From positions 62,001 to 126,000 of the forward strand of contig PALT01000018.1 of assembly GCA_002706605.1 (NCBI GenBank): a DNA stretch of 64,000 bases, read 5' to 3'. The position numbers were made by a program, and so were the translations under genes. Of the stretch, positions 17,738 to 25,740 are shown piece after piece; the first letter of the stretch is position 1; each line of letters starts with the position of its first letter. The DNA is from Rhodovulum sp. (GTDB lineage Bacteria > Pseudomonadota > Alphaproteobacteria > Rhodobacterales > Rhodobacteraceae). The notes under the pieces are model-generated. The model was given only the letters and a program-made list of their open reading frames with translations, did no database searches and was not told the origin of the DNA.

Positions 17738-18504
17738 CCGGCGGCTCCGAACGGGTTCATCAGGCGTAGATCAATCCAGTCCCGCCAGACCATCAGGATC
17801 ATCGGCGCAGATACGGCAAACAACAACAAGGCCCCAAGTGTCAGGGCAGGCGCGCCGACAAAGGACACCATCAGCTGTGGCATGGCCTTGTTGATGATCC
17901 CGAGCGCGAGGTTATAGAGCAGCGCCGCGATCAAGAACGGCAACGCCAGTGTGAACGCCGTTCCAAAGGCGTCGGAAATCATCGCGATACCCCACATGAT
18001 GCCGTCGGCGCCCGCAATGCCCGCCCCGATGGGGAACATGTCATAAAACCCCATCAGTGCCGCGATGACCCGCGCGGGAAAGCCGGTAATCACCAATAAC
18101 GCCAGCCCCCCCATCATCAGAACGCCGGACATCGCGGGTTGGGGTTCGATTTCCGGTGCGCCGAACGCCTGTGCCAAGGATGTGGATTGGGCTGCGAACT
18201 GACCCGCCATGGTCAGGCACAGGATGAACAGGCGAAAGAACACCCCGATCGCGAGGCCGACCATGATTTCAATCCCGCCCGTACGTACAAGCGTTTCAAA
18301 GGTGTATTGGGTCGTGGTGTCCGTCACCGTGGGCAGCACAGCCACGCTAAACGCAAAGGCCGCGCCAAGTTTGACGCGGGCGGGCACAGATTGTTCGCCA
18401 AACAGGGGGATCAGGGCGACAATTGCGCCGACCCGCAAAAAGACCATGAAGAACGTTATGCTAATCGGTAGGCCTAGTTCTTGGAATAGCTGAAACAGGG
18501 TCAT
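17734..18504 (-). CDS. fliR: Flagellar export gate protein FliR
   Basis: Export gate subunit, 256 residues, with about six hydrophobic segments, including ISITFFMVFLRVGAIVALIPLFG and AIGVFFRLFILCLTMAGQFAAQS. The motif QSTSLAQAFGAPEIEPQPAM is typical. It overlaps flhA upstream and flhB downstream by 4 bases (ATGA-type), part of a strictly coupled block flhA-fliR-flhB. Confidence 0.96.
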   Translation of the reverse strand: MTLFQLFQELGLPISITFFMVFLRVGAIVALIPLFGEQSVPARVKLGAAFAFSVAVLPTVTDTTTQYTFETLVRTGGIEIMVGLAIGVFFRLFILCLTMAGQFAAQSTSLAQAFGAPEIEPQPAMSGVLMMGGLALLVITGFPARVIAALMGFYDMFPIGAGIAGADGIMWGIAMISDAFGTAFTLALPFLIAALLYNLALGIINKAMPQLMVSFVGAPALTLGALLLFAVSAPMILMVWRDWIDLRLMNPFGAAG

Positions 18505-20582
18505 ACGGGGACCAAGCCCACAAGGGTTGGGCGCGCGCGGGTTCCGATTTCTTCGTAGGAGAACACGGGCGCCATGATGCCCTTGGCGGCCAGAACCATT
18601 CGAACGTAACGGCGGCGCAGGCTGGAAGTGACGATGGCGGGGTTTGAACCTTGTTCAGTCGCTTGGTTCAACTTGTCGGACACGTTTTGCGCCAGTTTGT
18701 TAAACACCTCGGGCGGTAGGGCGATTTCCGCACCGCCATTGGGTCCTTCAATCTGGTATTCGACAAAGGTCTTTTCCCAATCGGGCGCCAATTGAACCAA
18801 CGGGATCGAGCCGTCCGTACGCCGGTAATCCGCGATGATTTGCAGGCCCATGCGTTGCCGGACATATTCGGTCAGGGCCTCGGGGTTTTGGTGCAAATGG
18901 CGGGCTTCGGCCATCGCCTCAAGAATCAGGGGCAGGTTCCGGATCGATACCTGTTCTTCAAGAAGCAGACGCAGAACCGCCAACAGAATATCAATCGGCA
19001 CGCGGTCGGGGATCAGCTCATCCAACAGTTTTCGGTTAGCCTCGGCGCGGGTGGTGTCGGACAGCGATTTCAACTCTTCCAGAATGCGGCGTAGAGATTT
19101 CAGCGTCATCAACCGGTCAAAGTTCGACCGCAGAATTTCCAGAAGATGGGTCGCCAAAACCTCGGACGGATTGACGACCACAACGCCCTTGATCGACAGT
19201 TCATCGCGCATGCTGGCGCTGACCCAACGGGCGGGCGCGCCATAGACCGGTTCATTCACATCGTCACCGGGGGGCAGGGGCACCGATCCGTCGCCGTGTA
19301 GGGCCAAAACGCGGTCGGGACGCACAGTATTGCGAGCATGTTCGACGCCTTGAATGCGGATCGAATATTCCCCGGGCGTCAGGGCACCGCCATCGGTCAA
19401 ACGCATTTCGGGCAGGATTAGACCATAGGTTTCCGCCACGTGGCGGCGCATGTTGCCGATCCGACTATCCAATCCGTTGATCGGGTCCAGAACCATCGAC
19501 ACAAGGTCCGAGGCGAACTCGACATGGATATCGTCGAGGTCCAGCATATCGCCGATGGTCACCGGTTTTTCCTCGGGTTTTTCGATGGTTTTTGGCGCCT
19601 GCGCGGCGGCGTCGGCCTGTGCGCGGTTGTTGCGGTCGATCAGGAATGCCGCGGTCCCAAGGATCAACGCGCCACCGAAAAACGGCACAAACGGCAGGCC
19701 AGGTACCAAGCCAAACAGGCCCAGCAACGCGGCCACCGTCCCAAGCGCAGCCGGATAGCGACCCAATTGACCAAACAGGGCAAGGTTCATCGCGCCGGAG
19801 GTCCCGCCCTTGGCCAACAACAGGGCCGAAGCGATCGAGATAATGACCGATGGGATCTGACTGACCAAACCATCGCCAACCGTCAGGATCGCATAGGTGT
19901 TGAACGCCTGTCCGATCGGCATCCCATGTAGGGCAATCCCGATGATCAGCCCCATGATGATGTTCAGCAGGGTAATCAACAGACCCGCAACCGCGTCGCC
20001 CTTTACGAATTTCGACGCCCCATCAAGCGAGCCGAAAAAGGTCGTCTCGGCCTGATCGCGTTCGCGACGGCGCTTGGCCTCATCATGGTCGATGGCACCG
20101 GCGGCCATGTCGCTGTCGATGGCCAACTGTTTGCCGGGCATCCCGTCGAGGGCAAAGCGCGCGCCGACCTCGGCCATCCGCGTGGCACCCTTGGTGATCA
20201 CGATGAAATTCACGATCAACAGAACCAGAAACACGACCAACCCGATCAGAACGCTGCCGCTCATGATGAAGTTGGCGAAGCCTTCGATCACGTTTCCGGC
20301 GGCGTGGGTGCCCTTGTGCCCCTGTCCGATGATGAGTTTGGTCGACGACACGTTCAGCGACAGCCGCAACATCAGCGAGGCCAGCAGCACCATTGGAAAG
20401 GCCGAAAAGTCCAGCGGCCGCTCGATGAACAAAGTTACGGTGAACACGAGGATCGCAAGCGCGAAGGACATCGCCAATCCGATGTCCAGAACAAAGGCGG
20501 GAACCGGTAGGATCATCATCACGATGACCGCCATTAGCGCCAGCGCCAACAAAACCGTGGGTTGGAAAAGACGCGCCATCAT
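18501..20582 (-). CDS. flhA: Flagellar export gate protein FlhA
   Basis: Major export-gate component, 693 residues. The N-terminal half has the membrane segments and the conserved FHIPEP-type region: PLDFSAFPMVLLASLMLRLSLNVSSTKLII and FVITKGATRMAEVGARFALDGMPGKQLAIDSDMAAG. The C-terminal half is the cytoplasmic chaperone-substrate docking domain (EEQVSIRNLPLILEAMAEA). ATG 20582 overlaps the SLT gene stop; a second ATG follows at once. Confidence 0.97.
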   Translation of the reverse strand: MMARLFQPTVLLALALMAVIVMMILPVPAFVLDIGLAMSFALAILVFTVTLFIERPLDFSAFPMVLLASLMLRLSLNVSSTKLIIGQGHKGTHAAGNVIEGFANFIMSGSVLIGLVVFLVLLIVNFIVITKGATRMAEVGARFALDGMPGKQLAIDSDMAAGAIDHDEAKRRRERDQAETTFFGSLDGASKFVKGDAVAGLLITLLNIIMGLIIGIALHGMPIGQAFNTYAILTVGDGLVSQIPSVIISIASALLLAKGGTSGAMNLALFGQLGRYPAALGTVAALLGLFGLVPGLPFVPFFGGALILGTAAFLIDRNNRAQADAAAQAPKTIEKPEEKPVTIGDMLDLDDIHVEFASDLVSMVLDPINGLDSRIGNMRRHVAETYGLILPEMRLTDGGALTPGEYSIRIQGVEHARNTVRPDRVLALHGDGSVPLPPGDDVNEPVYGAPARWVSASMRDELSIKGVVVVNPSEVLATHLLEILRSNFDRLMTLKSLRRILEELKSLSDTTRAEANRKLLDELIPDRVPIDILLAVLRLLLEEQVSIRNLPLILEAMAEARHLHQNPEALTEYVRQRMGLQIIADYRRTDGSIPLVQLAPDWEKTFVEYQIEGPNGGAEIALPPEVFNKLAQNVSDKLNQATEQGSNPAIVTSSLRRRYVRMVLAAKGIMAPVFSYEEIGTRARPTLVGLVPV

Positions 20583-21340
20583 TGTGCCCCACCGGCCGCC
20601 GCGCCGAACAGCGGGCGCGCGGGGGTGTTTTGGACGGGAACAAGTGACCCCATCGATCGCGCCGCCCCTGTTTGGAGCAATGGATAGAGGTTTTGCCGAG
20701 GGACCTGTGTCGGCGCGGGGGCGGCAGGTTGGTCGAATGTCCCGGCAAGTATGCGTTGATTTACATCATCAAACGGGTTCGCGTTGCCATCTTGATCAAG
20801 GAACTGAGCCCGCAGGCTCCGGAACCGTTTCTTATATCGATCCGCGTATTTCTTTGTGCGCGAATGATAGGCACCTGCGGCCTTTTCCCAATCGCCCAAC
20901 TCGCCGTAGAGATCTCTCAGGAAACCGGCGGCATAGAGCGCATTTTCGCGCGGATCGAACATGTCGGGAATGGATGAAAAATGTTGTCCGTGCCATTTAT
21001 AGTTTAGCTGGAAACACCCGACGTCAAAGCTGCGCGCGCCAGCAGAATGGTGGCGTTCAACGTAGGCAAGGGCCTGATCCACGTCATCGAACCATTTTCC
21101 TGCGCCCTCCATGTTGACCGTCCACGGCCACGGGGCAAACTTGCCGCCGTGTTTGCGACCGGTTTCCGTGCGCGTAATGGCCAGCAGAACGGACAGGGGC
21201 ACGCCGGTTTGGGACGCGGCATAGCGCGCCGCTGCATCACAGACCTCGGGGGCGTTACGGGCGTTTGCCGTGTGTGGCGAAAGGACCAGCACAAAGGCCA
21301 ATCCCACCAAAAATTTCCAAGTCCACGACAGTCTTACCAT
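20579..21340 (-). CDS. Secreted lytic transglycosylase (SLT domain), flagellar
   Basis: 253 residues with a signal peptide (about residues 1-27, WKFLVGLAFVLVLSPHTANA). The SLT/lysozyme-like domain shows GVPLSVLLAITRTETGRKHGG with the catalytic Glu of the TETG motif, then RSFDVGCFQLNYKWHG and ALYAAGFLRDLYGELGDWEKAAGAYHSRTKKYADRY, which are motifs of SLT domains. It would cut peptidoglycan for rod passage, complementing the FlgJ-like protein that lacks a muramidase domain. It overlaps the flhA start by 4 bases. The last 70 residues are Pro/Ala rich and unassigned. Confidence 0.85.
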   Translation of the reverse strand: MVRLSWTWKFLVGLAFVLVLSPHTANARNAPEVCDAAARYAASQTGVPLSVLLAITRTETGRKHGGKFAPWPWTVNMEGAGKWFDDVDQALAYVERHHSAGARSFDVGCFQLNYKWHGQHFSSIPDMFDPRENALYAAGFLRDLYGELGDWEKAAGAYHSRTKKYADRYKKRFRSLRAQFLDQDGNANPFDDVNQRILAGTFDQPAAPAPTQVPRQNLYPLLQTGAARSMGSLVPVQNTPARPLFGAAAGGAQ

Positions 21341-21410
21341 TCTGGTGACCCCAAGCAGGTTGTTCTAGGGCCACCTTTTCAAAAGGTGGTTTACAATCGG
21401 TAACCATCTC

Positions 21411-23258
21411 TCAATTCAGCAAAATTTCTTCAACTTTTTCAGAAAGCGCGCTGCTTTGGCTTAGGATTTCTCTGGCGCGATCACTGTTAAACGTCGCAGT
21501 AGGTCGTTGCTCGGCCGGCGTTGGTTTGTTCGTCGCGATGACCTCTTTTGGCGATGGGGCAGCATGACCAATCAGGGGCCAGAACTCATCAGCCTGCTCC
21601 GCAAAACCGAGATCGCTCAGACGACTATGCGCGTCCTTGGTTAAGGCGTCCGGCCAATCGGCGCGGGTTTCGGCCAATGCGGGTGTGTAGAGAATTTGCA
21701 GAAAGCTTGCGTCCGCGCCCTGCTCAATCAGATGCGTCCAAATTTCCGTGAAGGCCTGTGCCTGAGCATCCGGGCGTAACCCGGTCACCGCATCGAACGC
21801 GGCGGGGTAATCTCCATCCGCAAGAAAGGCCGCAATCGCACCACTCAACAACCGGTTGGCTTGATCGGTTTTCGGAGACTCGGCGGCGTATACGACCGCC
21901 GTTTTGGCCAGACTTGGGTCCACAGCAACGTCCGGATCATGCAGCAACAAGTCGAGCGCTTCTGGTGCCTCGTGACTATCCCGAAGCGCAATATCGCGCA
22001 GCAAATCGCGCCCGTGGTCCGCCTCTGTCCCGTGGAGCGCAATTTCTGCATCCACGACATGCACTGGTTCACTTTCATCCGCCGATCTGTCGATCGCATT
22101 CCTGATTTGATGCGCTTGCTCGGGCAGGTCGCTTTCTAGGAAGGCGCGGATCAATTTTGGGCCCAGATAGACCCTATGGTGGTCAGGCAGGGCCGAGAAC
22201 TCTCGCAATATCGCGTTCAGATGACTCGCTTCCGGCACTGATTTCAGGGCAAGGACGGCCCAAAGCGCGCCTGCCGTGTCGCACCCAACCTGATCCGCAA
22301 GGAGCGTCTCGTCCAAAGGCGTTTGTCCATCCACAATAAATGATAGTGCGTGCAAAACGGGGTCTGGGTCGCCGTCGAGGGCGTTAAGCGTTGAACGGGC
22401 TTCGGCACCAAACCCAAGGTACAATAGCCGTCGTGCAAAGGCGGTTACGTCATCCGCGTTGTGAAGGTCGAATTCGCCGACCAACTTGTTTCGTGCGCGC
22501 CCGATCAGCTCACCCGCGGGCTCCTCCCCGCCCCAATGGGCGATGTCAAATGCATCGGCGGGTCGGCAGGTTGTGGCCTCACCCATGTCAGAGTCACGTG
22601 GGTTTACGTCGTGCGTATCCAGGGCGTTGCGCAATTCAAAACCAGGCAAACCGTTGTCGGTGGGTGTAGATGTTGGAATCGCGTCCAGACCCGTTGGCGT
22701 CGGCGCAAGCAATCCCAAAGACGCTGCGCGACCTATTTCTTGGGCCAAGTTTTCGGCTGCTTTGGACACATCGCCGGGCGCGGGTTCTGGCGCCTTTCGC
22801 AGGGGAAAAGCCGCCGGCGTCTCGGTCAGTCTGTCGAACATCTCACGCGCGGATTTCAGATCTTGTGGCGTGTTTTCCGGTTCCGGCGGTACGGGCGGCG
22901 CGACGTAGGGCGTTTCCGTCACGTCAATGACCAACTTCCCAGATGCAAGGCGCTGAGTCCTCACGGTGCAGTCGCAAGCAAGATCAAGGGTCAGCGTCTT
23001 GTCCTGCCATAATAGATCGGACAAACGGTTGCGCGGTATTTTGGAAAACACACGGCGCGTTTCCAGCGTCAGGTCGGGGGCCGTGAATGTCAAACTATGC
23101 TGTCGATCCTTACGGTCCTCTTGCCAGTCTACGTCACCCGAAAAATCAATAACCAGACGCGAGAACGTAGGATGTTCGCCAGAGCGAATGGCAATTGTTT
23201 CGGCTAGGCTCTGGGATGCGGAGATCACAAACGCCATTGAGAGGAAGAGCCGCTTCAT
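21411..23258 (-). CDS. Secreted motility-cluster protein: AMIN-like domain plus helical repeats
   Basis: 615 residues, not assignable to a characterised protein. A signal peptide ends near residue 19 (SQSLA). Residues about 20-115 look like an AMIN domain (RSGEHPTFSRLVIDFSGDVDW ... GKLVIDVTE), a fold found in periplasmic amidases and secretins. A Pro/Ala-rich linker follows to about 245. The rest to about 560 is helical and repeat-like (DVTAFARRLLYLGFGAEARSTLNAL and similar units), resembling TPR/SEL1 solenoids. Its start overlaps the motA stop by 4 bases and a MotE-like gene precedes motA. Position suggests a periplasmic stator partner analogous to MotC of rhizobia; that is inference. Base composition is slightly lower in GC than neighbours. 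Confidence 0.8.
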   Translation of the reverse strand: MKRLFLSMAFVISASQSLAETIAIRSGEHPTFSRLVIDFSGDVDWQEDRKDRQHSLTFTAPDLTLETRRVFSKIPRNRLSDLLWQDKTLTLDLACDCTVRTQRLASGKLVIDVTETPYVAPPVPPEPENTPQDLKSAREMFDRLTETPAAFPLRKAPEPAPGDVSKAAENLAQEIGRAASLGLLAPTPTGLDAIPTSTPTDNGLPGFELRNALDTHDVNPRDSDMGEATTCRPADAFDIAHWGGEEPAGELIGRARNKLVGEFDLHNADDVTAFARRLLYLGFGAEARSTLNALDGDPDPVLHALSFIVDGQTPLDETLLADQVGCDTAGALWAVLALKSVPEASHLNAILREFSALPDHHRVYLGPKLIRAFLESDLPEQAHQIRNAIDRSADESEPVHVVDAEIALHGTEADHGRDLLRDIALRDSHEAPEALDLLLHDPDVAVDPSLAKTAVVYAAESPKTDQANRLLSGAIAAFLADGDYPAAFDAVTGLRPDAQAQAFTEIWTHLIEQGADASFLQILYTPALAETRADWPDALTKDAHSRLSDLGFAEQADEFWPLIGHAAPSPKEVIATNKPTPAEQRPTATFNSDRAREILSQSSALSEKVEEILLN

Positions 23259-24121
23259 GCGGCGCTCCGCAGAGATTTGAGCGTGTCTTCGAGGTCGTTG
23301 AAGGCCGGTCGATTGTGGCCCGGCGTGTTCTGGCGGCCAACCTCAATACAGATGTTGGGCGGATGACCATACAGGTTCGCAACCAGAACCTCGCGGATCA
23401 GTTGGTAGAAATGGGCGTCCTCGTCTACGACGGCTTTGACCTTGGCGGCGAATGGACCAACCAGACCATAGGCCAAAAACACCCCAAGAAAGGTCCCGAC
23501 AAGCGCGCCGCCAATCAGTTTACCCAAGATTTCGGGCGGCTGATCGATGGAGCCCATGGTTTTAATCACACCTAGAACAGCAGCCACAATCCCCAGCGCG
23601 GGTAGGCCGTCCGCGATGGTTTGAAGGGCATGGCTGGCGTGTAGGGCGTGGTGATGCTCGGCCTCAATCCGCTTTTCCAGAACCTCCTCAACCTGATGCG
23701 GGTCGTCATAATTCATCGAGCCTGCGCGCAACGTGTCGCAGATCAGGTGAACGACCTCATGATCGGCCTGAAGTTTTGGATATTTCGAAAAGATCGCGCT
23801 GTTGTCCGGCTGTTCGATATGCTCCTCAAGCTCGACTTGGTTCTGGCGGGCAAGTTTGACCAGTTCGAACAGCAGGCACAGCAGATCGCGATAGTCATCG
23901 TGACCCCATTTGGGGCCTTTGAAGACTTTGCCGACCGCCTTGATCGTGTGTTTGATGCCGGACAGATCGTTGCTGATCACAAAGGCACCCACGGCCGCGC
24001 CGCCAATCATGGCCATCTCGTAGGGCAGCGAATGCAAGATGATCCCAAGCTTACCGCCCGCGGCGATGTAGCCCCCGAAAACCATCACGAAAATCACGAC
24101 AATACCAACAATCCCGATCAT
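23255..24121 (-). CDS. motA: Flagellar stator protein MotA
   Basis: Proton-channel stator subunit, 288 residues, with four membrane segments. It starts MIGIVGIVVIFVMVFGGYIAAGGKLGIILHSLPYEMAMIGGAAVGAFVISND and has the cytoplasmic loop DYRDLLCLLFELVKLARQNQVELEEHIEQP carrying the Arg and Glu that contact FliG, then ALQTIADGLPALGIVAAVLGVIKTMG and LGKLIGGALVGTFLGVFLAYGLVGP. This is the long alphaproteobacterial/Ca type of MotA. motB is 9.8 kb away at 33891-34730. It overlaps the AMIN-protein start and is 66 bases downstream of the MotE-like gene. Confidence 0.97.
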   Translation of the reverse strand: MIGIVGIVVIFVMVFGGYIAAGGKLGIILHSLPYEMAMIGGAAVGAFVISNDLSGIKHTIKAVGKVFKGPKWGHDDYRDLLCLLFELVKLARQNQVELEEHIEQPDNSAIFSKYPKLQADHEVVHLICDTLRAGSMNYDDPHQVEEVLEKRIEAEHHHALHASHALQTIADGLPALGIVAAVLGVIKTMGSIDQPPEILGKLIGGALVGTFLGVFLAYGLVGPFAAKVKAVVDEDAHFYQLIREVLVANLYGHPPNICIEVGRQNTPGHNRPAFNDLEDTLKSLRSAA

Positions 24122-24187
24122 ATCATGTCCTGCGATAAGCGTTAAAACCGACGCACAGGGTCCGCGCGTTCGGTTAAGGTTTGGTTC

Positions 24188-24742
24188 CTATCGGCCCGCA
24201 TTCTGGTTGCGTCCGGCCAAAATCGCGCTGATGGCATAGGCGTTTTCGGGCGGCAAACCGGCCATTATGTCTGCGGCGATTTCGGGGCGCATGCGGGCCA
24301 CAAAGCCGGCGGCGAAATCTGCATCCATCGTAGAAAACAAATCGGCCGCGTCTTTGGGCTTCATGTTTTCATAAACGGCGGTCAGGCGCCCCAAATCATC
24401 CTCGGCTGCGCTGTCGGCTTGGGCGATCGTGGCACGCAGGGCCACCTCGGCCTGGCGCAGCTCATCAAGTTGGGCGCGGAGGTCCTGTTCGACCTGTTGC
24501 AACTGCGCGTGCCGCTCATCCAACGCAGCTTCACGTTCAACCACGGCCAACTCGCGTGTTTTGAGTGCCTCCAGCAACGCGGCGACATCTGGTGCGGGCG
24601 TATGGGTGTCCTCACCGTGGTTCTGCGCGAAGGTCTCAGCCCCTTTGGCAAGGGCGGCTGCCGCCGATCCGCCAAACCGCGTGCCGACCGAGGCAACCAG
24701 TAGTAAAATCACCACCGGCAGAACGTACGTACGGGTTTTCAT
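24188..24742 (-). CDS. MotE-like periplasmic motility chaperone
   Basis: 184 residues. N-terminal membrane or signal segment (YVLPVVILLLVASVG), then a coiled-coil stretch (ALKTRELAVVEREAALDERHAQLQQVEQDLRAQLDELRQAEVALRATIA, about 62-112) and a C-terminal MgtE-N-like domain: LTAVYENMKPKDAADLFSTMDADFAAGFVARMRPEIAADIMAGLPPENAYAISAILAGRN. This layout is that of MotE, which in Sinorhizobium helps the periplasmic motility protein MotC fold. It overlaps the upstream small gene by 4 bases and precedes motA. The C-terminal domain alone is common to many flagellar-cluster proteins, so MotE is probable rather than certain. Confidence 0.75.
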   Translation of the reverse strand: MKTRTYVLPVVILLLVASVGTRFGGSAAAALAKGAETFAQNHGEDTHTPAPDVAALLEALKTRELAVVEREAALDERHAQLQQVEQDLRAQLDELRQAEVALRATIAQADSAAEDDLGRLTAVYENMKPKDAADLFSTMDADFAAGFVARMRPEIAADIMAGLPPENAYAISAILAGRNQNAGR

Positions 24743-25137
24743 CGCGCACCTCCTTGGCCTGAGCGGAGCACCAAGGGTTCTTCGGCCTCACGCGAGCGCA
24801 CGAACGAGGGCAATGGATCCTCAGCCGCCGGTGCAGCGGGGGCCGCCGCGTTCTTGGGCAGATCGTGCAGAGACGCGACGAGCAATTCCAACCGCTTGGC
24901 GACCCCTTCGGCGCGGTCGGTTAGGGATCCTAGCGTGTCGGAGGAATCCCGTGCGCTGTGGCGTGCCTCACCCAATGCCTTGGTCATGTCGTCGACCTGC
25001 GCGGATAGGACCGCAATCGCGCCGCCCATGCCTTTTTCTAGGTCATTGAACCGGCGCAATCGCCGTGACAAGACCATGCAATAAACGGCGGCACCAATTG
25101 CGCCTGCGGCTAGTAATATATCTGCAATCAGTTCCAT
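24739..25137 (-). CDS. Membrane-anchored coiled-coil protein of flagellar cluster
   Basis: 132 residues of unknown function. One membrane segment near the N-terminus (IADILLAAGAIGAAVYCMVL) is followed by a basic patch (SRRLRRFNDLEKG), a helical region with heptads (GGAIAVLSAQVDDMTKALGEARHSARDSSDTLGSLTDRAEGVAKRLELLVASL) and a Pro/Ala-rich end. Similar small proteins occur between fliL and motA-type genes in alphaproteobacterial clusters; I recall a DUF6468-like pattern but cannot confirm it. It overlaps the MotE-like gene and follows fliL by 8 bases. Confidence 0.7.
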   Translation of the reverse strand: MELIADILLAAGAIGAAVYCMVLSRRLRRFNDLEKGMGGAIAVLSAQVDDMTKALGEARHSARDSSDTLGSLTDRAEGVAKRLELLVASLHDLPKNAAAPAAPAAEDPLPSFVRSREAEEPLVLRSGQGGAR

Positions 25138-25145
25138 AATAGACC

Positions 25146-25625
25146 CTAATTCAGCACAAATTCGGTTACCAAGAGATCGCGCACCTGACCCTCGCCCGTA
25201 ACGATCTGGATGCGGCGCAGCATCTGTGCGCGCAGCCGGATCAGGGACGATGGATCTTCCAACTCATTGATCGACACCGCGCGCAGATAGCTGTTCAGCA
25301 CATCCAGAACCCGTGGTTTCAGGTGGCTGACACTGGCCGTTGCATGCGGTTCTACCTCAAGCTGGGCTGCGAATTTCAGGTGGCGATTCCCGCGCTCTGG
25401 ACCTAGCGAAATCACCAACGGGTCCAGCGCGACAAAGGCCACTTCATTCATATCGTGACTGGGCGCGGGGGCATGTGCGGCGGAGGCGCCAATCGGCAAA
25501 AGCCCTGAAAACGCGGCGTAAAACCCGCCGCCACCAAGGACCACGGCCAAAACCAGCCCAATCAACAGGCCCTTTTTGCCGCCTTTCGGGGTGTCCTCTT
25601 CGTTCTCTTCAATATCCTCGGCCAT
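25146..25625 (-). CDS. fliL: Flagellar basal body protein FliL
   Basis: 159 residues, classical FliL layout. Short cytoplasmic N-terminus rich in Glu and Lys (MAEDIEENEEDTPKGGKKG), a single membrane segment (LLIGLVLAVVLGGGGFYAAFSGLLP), and a periplasmic domain with FVALDPLVISLGPERGNRHLKFAAQLEVE, VLDVLNSYLRAV and LRRIQIVTGEGQVRDLLVTEFVLN. First gene of the minus operon fliL-hyp-motE-motA-AMIN-SLT-flhA-fliR-flhB-fliJ. It is divergent from fliF with a CtrA-like site between them. Confidence 0.95.
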   Translation of the reverse strand: MAEDIEENEEDTPKGGKKGLLIGLVLAVVLGGGGFYAAFSGLLPIGASAAHAPAPSHDMNEVAFVALDPLVISLGPERGNRHLKFAAQLEVEPHATASVSHLKPRVLDVLNSYLRAVSINELEDPSSLIRLRAQMLRRIQIVTGEGQVRDLLVTEFVLN

Positions 25626-25670
25626 GACTCGGTTCGCTCCTGTAGATGTCTATCGATAAACCGAAAGTGG

Positions 25671-25685
25671 CTAACCGATTGTTAA
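25671..25685 (-). promoter_or_regulatory. CtrA-like binding site, fliL/fliF divergent region
   Basis: Read on the minus strand the site is TTAA-CAATCGG-TTAG, matching the CtrA consensus TTAA-N7-TTAA except for one base. It lies 46 bases from the fliL start and 56 from the fliF start, a suitable distance for both divergent flagellar operons. CtrA controls motility genes in Rhodobacteraceae. Supported only by sequence match. Confidence 0.5.
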
Positions 25686-25740
25686 GAGCCTTGGGCGAAA
25701 GATGACCTCATTAGGCAAATGCCAAGCCAGGAGGGCGCCC

